The notes under the pieces are model-generated. The model saw nothing but the letters and a program-made list of their open reading frames with translations. It did no database searches and was not told the origin of the DNA. From JAXDAY01 sp034679345 (GTDB taxonomy: Bacteria > Eisenbacteria > RBG-16-71-46 > CAIMUX01 > VGJL01): a DNA stretch of 64,000 nucleotides. The stretch lies in the NCBI GenBank assembly GCA_034679345.1, contig JAXDAY010000013.1, positions 124,001-188,000 of the forward strand. Direction: 5' to 3'. The position numbers and the translations under genes are program-made. Positions 57,756-64,000 of this stretch are shown one piece after another. Within the stretch, counting starts at the first letter, position 1. Every line of letters starts with the position of its first letter.

Positions 57756-59870
57756 TCAGCGCATGATCAAGATCTTCGTACGAACGGAACTCCCCTCCGA
57801 GTGGAGCTCCACGACATACACCCCGGATGCGATCGGGCCACCGGCATCGTACAACGGCAGTCCGATCTCATTCCACCCCTCCCTCTCGACCGTCCGGCGA
57901 TCCCTCAGGAGTTTGCGTCCAAGAGGATCGTAGACGGAGAGCCGGAATTCCCGCAGGTAGCTCCCGGGAGGGGCGAAATACCGGATGCGCGGCTCGCCCA
58001 TCGCCGGGTTCGGTGAACCCTGCAGTCTCCATCCAATGAGAGCGGCCGGATCATCGACCGCCTCCGCCGCGCCGGGAGTTCGAAACCACCGATCATCCCG
58101 GCACAATCTGCGATAACCATCGGGCTCCTCCGCGATCACCCTCCACCAATAGACCGTGCCCATCGCCAGCGAGACGGGCAGGTCCATGACGGTATCGGCG
58201 AGGTCCGGATTGACCAGAGGCGTGGCGAACTCCGCGTCCTCATCGACCCACGCCTCGTAACGGACCTCCCCGCCCTGGAGATCTCGCGAGGATCTCCATG
58301 AAAGCCTCGGCGTGAGAGTGTTCAGCGACTCGCCCTGGGCGGGATGAATCAGGTCGAATGGGAGGGGCACGACGATCGGAGCATGGTGGATCGCCGCCCA
58401 CACGTCGATTCGTCCATGTCCATAGTCGTTGTCCGGATTCCCGGCCCGGTCGGCCGTCGCCATCAGCGCCTCGCGAACCTCGTATGCGCTCCACTCCGGG
58501 TGGGCCTCCATCACGAGCGCGCCTGCGCCGCCGACCAATGGCGTTGAGAGCGAGGTTCCCGACGCGTCGCCGTAGAGGTCCGGATCCCCCGCGAACGCGC
58601 ACCAGGTGTCGACGCCTCGCGCGACGACCTCCGGCTTCGTCCTGCCGTCGACGGTCGGCCCCCGGCTGCTGAAGCTGGCGATCGAGTTCTCGCTCGACAC
58701 CGCCCCGCATGCGAGCATGCTGTCAGAGTCTGCCGGCTCGCCCAGCGTCCCGGGGTCGGGACCGTAGTTGCCCATGGCGTTCACGCACAGGATCCCACGG
58801 GCCGCGGCCCGATCGATCGCCCGCGTGATCGGAGCGGTGTCGCCGTCGAGGTCTTCCCAGGTCCATCCTCCCCCGCCGTCGAACTGCAGGTAGATCAGCG
58901 ATGCCGAGGTCAGCATGACCCCCAGCGAATCGCCCCATTCCAGCGCCGCGACGTAGTGGTCCTCTTCGACCGGAGTCTCGGAGCGGACGTCCTCGGTCTT
59001 CGCCAGGAGGAAGTCGGCTCCATAGCCCGGACCTACTAGATTGCCCGGGCTGTACCCGCCCGCTGCCGACCAAGTGGCCGTCCCGTGCCAGTCCTGCGTC
59101 GGATCATCCTCGGGCTCGTTCTGGGTCTCGTGATCGCCGAAGACGAAGTCCCGCTCCGCGAGCAACCGGCTCTCGGCGAAGGCGTCGTGCACCTTGTAGA
59201 ATCCCGTGTCCAGCATCATGAGGACGACCCGGGAGCCGGTATATCCAAGCTCATGGACGGGAGGCACGCCAATCTCCTCCAGCTGCGCCTGCGAGGGTCC
59301 GTAGGGGAATTCCCTCTCCCCGGCCGCGCGGCGCACGATCCTGCTCGGATCGACTCGCCCGAGAAGCCTTCCATCGGGCGCGCGATCGGGCCCGAGGCCG
59401 CTTCGGACTCCGCGTCCGACCGGTCTCAGGCCGACGACGAAAGGCAATCCGGCGAGCGCATCGATCGAGCGGGCCGGCGCGAGAACGCTTACCGCGTTGA
59501 GCCAACGACTTTCATGGCGAATTCGTCCATGACGCGCGATCGCTTCGACAAACTCCGCGTGCACGGGGAGATCCGCCTCGTCCGCGATCGCGCAGCCGGC
59601 CAGCGCTCTTCGGGCCAGAGCCGCATCGGAGATTCGATCCTGAGCGCTCGCCAGAGCGACCTCTCGATCCGAAGGGCTCGCGAACGGACGATCGCGAAGG
59701 AAGACCCAGATGGGGATGGAGTCGCAGGGGAACGCCGATTCGCGCCATTCGATCAGCGCGGGATGAACACGCGAGGCGAGGGCAGCATCATGCCCGATCG
59801 CCGGAAAAATCAGGAGGACTCCGGCGATCGAGGCGGCCGCTAGAAATGGGCTGCGAGGACCGTCTCCCAT
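57756..59870 (-). CDS. Secreted subtilisin-like serine protease (S8) with FlgD/Por-type C-terminal domain
   Basis: A 704-residue protease with a signal peptide (about 32 residues) and a propeptide to about 190. The triad is Asp221 (MLDTGFY), His262 (DWHGTAT) and Ser440 (SGTSLSTP); the oxyanion Asn368 is in AMGNYG. A fibronectin-like domain covers about 510-590. The last 90 residues (LQGSPNPAMGEPRIRYFAPP...LSVYDPLGRKL...ASGVYVVELHSEG) match the FlgD-Ig/Por-secretion sorting type common in FCB bacteria. AGGAG precedes ATG 59870. Probably exported or surface bound. Confidence 0.92.
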   Translation of the reverse strand: MGDGPRSPFLAAASIAGVLLIFPAIGHDAALASRVHPALIEWRESAFPCDSIPIWVFLRDRPFASPSDREVALASAQDRISDAALARRALAGCAIADEADLPVHAEFVEAIARHGRIRHESRWLNAVSVLAPARSIDALAGLPFVVGLRPVGRGVRSGLGPDRAPDGRLLGRVDPSRIVRRAAGEREFPYGPSQAQLEEIGVPPVHELGYTGSRVVLMMLDTGFYKVHDAFAESRLLAERDFVFGDHETQNEPEDDPTQDWHGTATWSAAGGYSPGNLVGPGYGADFLLAKTEDVRSETPVEEDHYVAALEWGDSLGVMLTSASLIYLQFDGGGGWTWEDLDGDTAPITRAIDRAAARGILCVNAMGNYGPDPGTLGEPADSDSMLACGAVSSENSIASFSSRGPTVDGRTKPEVVARGVDTWCAFAGDPDLYGDASGTSLSTPLVGGAGALVMEAHPEWSAYEVREALMATADRAGNPDNDYGHGRIDVWAAIHHAPIVVPLPFDLIHPAQGESLNTLTPRLSWRSSRDLQGGEVRYEAWVDEDAEFATPLVNPDLADTVMDLPVSLAMGTVYWWRVIAEEPDGYRRLCRDDRWFRTPGAAEAVDDPAALIGWRLQGSPNPAMGEPRIRYFAPPGSYLREFRLSVYDPLGRKLLRDRRTVEREGWNEIGLPLYDAGGPIASGVYVVELHSEGSSVRTKILIMR

Positions 59871-59948
59871 GGATTCTCCTGCGGACCGACCCCATTCTAA
59901 CAGATCTCGGCGAAATGGCGAGGGCTCGATGATACAATCCGGAACTTG

Positions 59949-62231
59949 ATGGGTGTGCACGAAATCACAAAGAAGGAAGACGGACGGCAACCCCGTCGTG
60001 GGGAGAATCCCCCACAGCCGCTCATCCAACTCGCACTCCTGTCGATCGCGCTCGCGGCCATCCTGATGGCGGCCGTCGAGATCATCGACGCCGACCTCGG
60101 ACGCCACGTGGCATTTGGACGGATTCTGATCGCCGATTTCGCCTCCGTCCGCGGGCTGACGATGGGACAGGCGCCCGAGATCCTCCACCAGGCATACAGC
60201 TACTGGATCTATCAGATCATCCTTGCGGGTATCTTGGATCGGCTCGGCCCTGCGGCGGTTGTCCTCCTGCGCATCGCGCTCCTGGCCGCCGCGTTTGCGG
60301 GCGCGTTCTTCCTGGCGCGACGCCAAGGCGCCTCACCTGCGAGCGCCGTCTTCGCGCTCGCCCTCGCCGCATTCCTCTCCCACGAGCGGTTCCTCGACCG
60401 GCCCGAGCTCTTCTCCTTCCTCTACTGGGTGGCCGCCCTCTGGATTCTCCTGCGGCACCGCAGAGATCGGTTCGTCTGGCTTCTCGTTCCTCTCCAGATC
60501 CTCTGGGTCAACACGCACATCTGGTTCGGGCTCATGCCGGCTGTCGTCGCCGCGTTCCTCCTGCCCGATCTCCTCGCGCGCCGTGATGCGCCCCGGAGGC
60601 TCGGATCGATTCTCGGCGCGGTGCTCGTCGCGACCCTGCTCAACCCGCACGGTCCCGCGGCATGGAAGAGCCAGCTCTACCTCGTGCAGTTCTTGAGCCG
60701 AAACTACTCGTTGCCGTTTCAGATCGGCGAGATGATGAGCCCCTACAGCGATCACCAGCTCTCTCCGGCCGTGTGGATCTTCCGGATCGCCATGCCCCTT
60801 GTCCTGGTCGCGGGAGTTCTGGCGCGCGGAAGAATCGGCTGGGAAGGCGTGCTCGTGCTGATCCTCTCGGCGATCCTCGGCGCGCGGGCCCGCAGGGGGA
60901 TTCCCCTCTTCGCGTTGAGCGCGCTTGTCTTCCTCCCCCTCGCGCTGGACGAGCTCCGCGGACGCCTCGCGCCGAGGAGACGGGGCGCGGTCGCGACTCT
61001 GATCGTCCTGATTCCTCTCGTCTGCGGATTGGGGGCGGTGTATGGCGCCCTCACGGAGCGGAGCTTCCTCGCGCTGGATCAGGATCTGCGAATCGGATTG
61101 CGGATGAGCCCCCACTTCTCGGCCCTCGATGCGAGCCGTCTCCTTCAGAAGGAACGGATCACGGGGCCGGTCTTCCACCATCCCCTCGCGGCCGGGGCGC
61201 TCGTGCTGGAGAATGGGACGCGGCTCTCCCCCTTCCTCGACGCCCGATGGGTCGGCACCCCGGGGACGATCGACGCCTACCAGAGGCTTCGCACCGCAGA
61301 CGAGGCTTCCGTCGGCGCCATCTGGCGAGAGGTGGACGCTCGCTTTCGATTCCAGACGGTCGTTCTCGACTTCTACGAGATGCCCGCGCTGCTTCGGTAT
61401 CTCAGTTTGGACAACCCCGAATGGGCGACCGTCTTCGTGGAGCCGACCGCGGCGGTTCTCTGCAAGCGTGGAGGGGAAAACCGCGATGCGATTCGCCGTT
61501 TGGAAGGGTCCCTGCTCCTGTCCAGGCTCGGCGCGGACGCCGGACGGGAGCGCGAGCTCGGCGTCGAGGCGCTTCGCTTCCTCAAGAGCCGCCCGCCCTC
61601 GCTGCTCGATCGGGTCCGCTTCCCGTATGACGCATTCTTCCGCGCGAACTACGCGGTCCTGCTCCGCTATCGCCACGACGCCCAGGCGGCCTATCTCGAC
61701 CTGCTGCGCCGGGAGAAGGGATCGCTGCATCTGAGCCGGCATCGGATCGATGCGCTCAACAACCTCTTCTGGTGCCTGATGGAGAGCCGCGAGACCGACG
61801 CCATCGACGCGCTCGCCGAGACGCTCTGCCGCGAGCCGGCTGTGCCGCAAGGCCAGCGACGCTCGATCCGTCTCCACCAGGCGCGCGCCTTGGAGGCCGC
61901 GGGGCGGACGGCGCGGGCCGAGGAACTCGCGCGCGCGATCGTGGCGGATCCGACCTCGACTCCGCAGGACCGGTGGGCGGCATGGTGCAGGATCGCGAGT
62001 CTCCGGACCCGCACGGAGGACTACCCCGGAGTGGCCGAAGCTCTCGAGCGCGCGGTCCGGGAGATGCCGACATCCGCCGAAACCTATCGTTCCCTTGGCG
62101 TGGTTCTCGACCTGAAGCTCGACCGCCCTGAGGAGGCGCTGCGCGCCTACGCGAAGTTCGAGGAGATGGGCGGAAGCGAGGCGTTCATCGAGGAGCGGAT
62201 CCGCTCCCTCTCCACGCGGAGCTCGCCCTAG
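59949..62231 (+). CDS. Polytopic membrane protein with C-terminal TPR region
   Basis: A 760-residue protein. Residues 25-380 hold about ten TM helices, with DADLGRHVAFGRIL after the first one, as in lipid-linked glycosyltransferase-like or PMT/GT-C proteins, though no clear catalytic motif was found. Residues 390-520 look like an extracytoplasmic domain and 560-755 a TPR-like helical part (SAETYRSLGVVLDLKLDRPEEALRAYAKFEEMGG). ATG 59949 is 11 bases after a TACAAT -10-like box, so the message may be almost leaderless. Its end overlaps the next gene's end by four bases. Confidence 0.7.
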   Translation: MGVHEITKKEDGRQPRRGENPPQPLIQLALLSIALAAILMAAVEIIDADLGRHVAFGRILIADFASVRGLTMGQAPEILHQAYSYWIYQIILAGILDRLGPAAVVLLRIALLAAAFAGAFFLARRQGASPASAVFALALAAFLSHERFLDRPELFSFLYWVAALWILLRHRRDRFVWLLVPLQILWVNTHIWFGLMPAVVAAFLLPDLLARRDAPRRLGSILGAVLVATLLNPHGPAAWKSQLYLVQFLSRNYSLPFQIGEMMSPYSDHQLSPAVWIFRIAMPLVLVAGVLARGRIGWEGVLVLILSAILGARARRGIPLFALSALVFLPLALDELRGRLAPRRRGAVATLIVLIPLVCGLGAVYGALTERSFLALDQDLRIGLRMSPHFSALDASRLLQKERITGPVFHHPLAAGALVLENGTRLSPFLDARWVGTPGTIDAYQRLRTADEASVGAIWREVDARFRFQTVVLDFYEMPALLRYLSLDNPEWATVFVEPTAAVLCKRGGENRDAIRRLEGSLLLSRLGADAGRERELGVEALRFLKSRPPSLLDRVRFPYDAFFRANYAVLLRYRHDAQAAYLDLLRREKGSLHLSRHRIDALNNLFWCLMESRETDAIDALAETLCREPAVPQGQRRSIRLHQARALEAAGRTARAEELARAIVADPTSTPQDRWAAWCRIASLRTRTEDYPGVAEALERAVREMPTSAETYRSLGVVLDLKLDRPEEALRAYAKFEEMGGSEAFIEERIRSLSTRSSP

Positions 62232-63010
62232 GACGGATCCCCGCGCAGGTGGCTCCGGATCGTCTCGTGCAGTCGACCGTTCGAGGCGAGAATCTCCAGC
62301 CCGCTCTTCCAGCGGTCGCCGCCACGGAAGTCGCTCACACTCCCTCCCGCTTCGGCGACGAGAAGCGCGCCGGCCGCCACGTCCCAGGGGGAGAGATAGA
62401 GCTCCCAGAATCCCTCGTATCGTCCGCAGGCGACGTAGGCGAGATCCAGCGCGGCAGCCCCGCACCGGCGGAGACCGCGCGCGATCAGGGAGAGCTCCGC
62501 CCAGTTCTCGAGATTTGTATTGGCGGATTCGTCCTGGCGGTAGGCGAATCCGGAGGCGAGGAGCGCGGATTGAATCTCGGACTCCTCGGACACCGCGCAG
62601 CGAACGCCGTTGAGCGTCGCGCCCATCCCGAGCTGCCCCGCGAAGATCTCCTCCAGGTAGGGAGCGTGCACGACGCCCAGAACTCCCTCACCGAGCCGCC
62701 TGAGGCCGATCGAGACGCAGAAGACGGGATGGGCGTGCACGAAGTTCGTCGTCCCGTCGAGGGGATCGATGATCCAGCAGTGCTCTTGCGGGTCGCTCGA
62801 GGCCTTGCGCACGCGCTCCTCTCCGAGGATGCCATGCGCGGGGAACCGCTCCGAGATCCTCCTCGCCAGCATTTCCTCGACCGCGAGGTCGGTCTCGGTG
62901 ACCAGATTCCGCCACCCCTTGTAAGAGATCTGGGATCGCGCGACGCGGCCGTACGCGGACATCAAATTCTCGCCCGCCTCGCGGGCGAGTTGGACGGCGA
63001 ACTCGAGCAT
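62228..63010 (-). CDS. Inositol-1-monophosphatase family phosphatase (SuhB-like)
   Basis: A 260-residue metal-dependent phosphatase. Metal and catalytic motifs are ILGEE (Glu), WIIDPLDGTTNFVH (Asp-x2-Asp-Gly-Thr) and SPWDVAAGALLVAEAGG (the C-terminal Asp). Length and order fit SuhB/IMPase; activity on 3'-phosphoadenosine phosphate or fructose-1,6-bisphosphate cannot be ruled out. It is divergent from glyS, with a GGAGG upstream of its ATG. Confidence 0.93.
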   Translation of the reverse strand: MLEFAVQLAREAGENLMSAYGRVARSQISYKGWRNLVTETDLAVEEMLARRISERFPAHGILGEERVRKASSDPQEHCWIIDPLDGTTNFVHAHPVFCVSIGLRRLGEGVLGVVHAPYLEEIFAGQLGMGATLNGVRCAVSEESEIQSALLASGFAYRQDESANTNLENWAELSLIARGLRRCGAAALDLAYVACGRYEGFWELYLSPWDVAAGALLVAEAGGSVSDFRGGDRWKSGLEILASNGRLHETIRSHLRGDPS

Positions 63011-63050
63011 GGGAACCGACCTCCTGGAAGGGCGCGCTTCGGCATGGGCG

Positions 63051-63080
63051 TTGAACGCTGCGTCCTCAAAGAGCTAGAGT
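63051..63080 (+). promoter_or_regulatory. Candidate promoter of glyS
   Basis: TTGAAC (63051-63056) and TAGAGT (63075-63080) are separated by 18 bases, 38 bases before the glyS ATG. The -10 again has the TAnnnT form seen before other genes here. No T-box leader is present. Confidence 0.4.
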
Positions 63081-63118
63081 CTAGCGTACTTTTGCCCGAG
63101 AAACAGCGGGGAGGGTTC

Positions 63119-64000
63119 ATGGAGAAGGTGATGGAGAAACTGGTCGCGCTCTCCAAGAGGCGCGGGTTCGTCTTCCCCTCGAGCGAGATCTACGGCGGGA
63201 TCAATGCTTGCTGGGACTACGGCCCGCTGGGGGTGCGGCTGAAGAACAACGTGAAGCGCCTCTGGTGGCGCGCGATGACCCAGGCGCGCGACGACATTGA
63301 GGGGCTGGATGCGGCAATCCTGATGCACCCTCGCGTGTGGGAAGCTTCGGGGCACGTCGAGAACTTCACCGACCCATTGGTGGACTGCAGGCAGTGCAAG
63401 GCCCGATTCCGGGCCGATGAGATGTCCGCCGATCCCGCGGATCCCAACATGCCCTGCCCTCGCTGCGGCAATCGGGGCACGCTCACCTCCCCGCGGATGT
63501 TCAACCTGATGTTCAAGACCTTCATGGGTCCCGTCGAAGAGGACTCGGCGGTGATCTATCTGCGTCCCGAGACCGCTCAGGGGATCTACGTCAACTTCGA
63601 CAACGTGCGAACGACCAGCCGCCAGAAGATCCCCTTCGGGATCGCCCAGATCGGCAAGGCGTTCAGAAACGAGATCACCCCGGGCAACTTCATCTTCCGC
63701 ACGCGCGAGTTCGAGCAGATGGAGATGCAGTTCTTCGTCAAGCCGGGGACGGACGCGGAGTGGTTCGAGCACTGGAAGCTCGAGCGGATGCGCTGGTATA
63801 TGGAAGAGGTCGGCATCCGCAAGGAGAAGCTCCGCTTCCACGAGCATGGGTCAGGGGAGCTGGCCCACTACGCGCGGGCGGCATTCGATGTGGAGTACGA
63901 GTTCCCCTTCGGCTGGAAGGAGCTCGAGGGGATCCACAACCGCACCGACTTCGACTTGATCCGCCACCAGGAGTATTCCGGGAAGAAGCTCGAGTACTTC
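63119..64000 (+). CDS. glyS: Glycyl-tRNA synthetase, alpha2 type, N-terminal part
   Basis: 294 codons are open from ATG 63119 to the window edge; the 3' part is missing. It shows FVFPSSEIYGGINACWDYGPLGVRLKNN, typical of the single-chain GlyRS of archaea, eukaryotes and some bacteria, a zinc-ribbon-like C-x2-C pair (DCRQCKA and CPRCG), class II motif 1 and motif 2 parts (RPETAQGIYVNF, FRNEITPGNFIFRTREFEQME). GGGGAGGG precedes the ATG. The catalytic motif 3 and anticodon domain would lie beyond 64000. Confidence 0.95.
   Translation, partial: MEKVMEKLVALSKRRGFVFPSSEIYGGINACWDYGPLGVRLKNNVKRLWWRAMTQARDDIEGLDAAILMHPRVWEASGHVENFTDPLVDCRQCKARFRADEMSADPADPNMPCPRCGNRGTLTSPRMFNLMFKTFMGPVEEDSAVIYLRPETAQGIYVNFDNVRTTSRQKIPFGIAQIGKAFRNEITPGNFIFRTREFEQMEMQFFVKPGTDAEWFEHWKLERMRWYMEEVGIRKEKLRFHEHGSGELAHYARAAFDVEYEFPFGWKELEGIHNRTDFDLIRHQEYSGKKLEYF

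Noticed and set aside
60333..62465. Minus-strand open frame of about 710 codons opposite the membrane/TPR protein
   Set aside because: Charged low-complexity translation; it also runs into the phosphatase gene in another frame.
1..64000. tRNA genes, CRISPR arrays, insertion sequences, phage or integrase genes
   Set aside because: None was seen on reading both strands; gaps are short and no terminal inverted repeats flank any gene.

Overview
This is a GC-rich bacterial chromosome segment, about two-thirds G+C by eye, with dense operons, many 4-base stop/start overlaps and few gaps. I see no tRNA, rRNA, CRISPR array, insertion sequence or prophage. The best guess is a Gram-negative of the FCB side (Candidatus Eisenbacteria, Gemmatimonadota or a relative). 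That is inferred from a secreted subtilisin with a FlgD/Por-secretion-like C-terminal domain, a peptidase apparently fused to an outer-membrane barrel, a clade II nitrous-oxide reductase cluster, menaquinone synthesis and a type-1 glycyl-tRNA synthetase. The phylum is not proven.

Layout. 1-3659: start of a class V aminotransferase (cut by the window edge), an archaeal-type glyceraldehyde-3-phosphate dehydrogenase homologue, and a 725-residue protein of unknown function. 4047-11369 (minus): a nitrous-oxide respiration operon (cytochrome c, nosZ, nosD, nosF, nosL, nosY, a membrane protein and an Rrf2 regulator) behind a recognisable promoter. 11516-19067 (minus): a DUF5989/SxtJ/carbamoyltransferase trio; an SDR, GTP cyclohydrolase I and PTPS set that resembles a tetrahydrobiopterin pathway; a DHH phosphoesterase, a receiver-like protein, YgfZ and an M48 lipoprotein protease. 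19158-27387 (plus): a tightly overlapped menaquinone operon menF-D-H-B-A-C-E. 27507-32998 (plus): a complete citrate lyase operon citC-D-(PPC/DUF296)-E-F-X-G. 32973-35266: two paralogous lipoproteins flanking a small exported protein. 35387-36966: iscA and iscS. 37198-40564: a DUF4149 membrane protein and the methylthiotransferases miaB and mtaB. 40762-41667: a LysR regulator with a palindromic site before it.

41889-47586 is a cobalamin-linked block: B12-dependent ribonucleotide reductase, cob(I)alamin adenosyltransferase, a free-standing aspartokinase-type ACT protein, and an acyl-CoA mutase large subunit whose substrate residues look more like isobutyryl-CoA mutase than methylmalonyl-CoA mutase. 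47602-49634: an esterase, a methyltransferase and a DCC protein. 49629-59870: two TPR/Fis-type regulators placed next to genes for secreted proteases, plus a TPR-thioredoxin lipoprotein. 59949-64000: a membrane/TPR protein, an inositol-phosphatase-family enzyme and the 5' part of glyS.

Taken together the genes suggest a menaquinone-based respirer able to use N2O as terminal acceptor, with cobalamin-dependent DNA precursor synthesis and carbon metabolism. No wholly new system is proven. The most promising leads are the pterin trio beside a carbamoyltransferase module, the PPC gene inside the citrate lyase operon, the altered mutase active site, and the TPR-Fis regulator/protease pairs.
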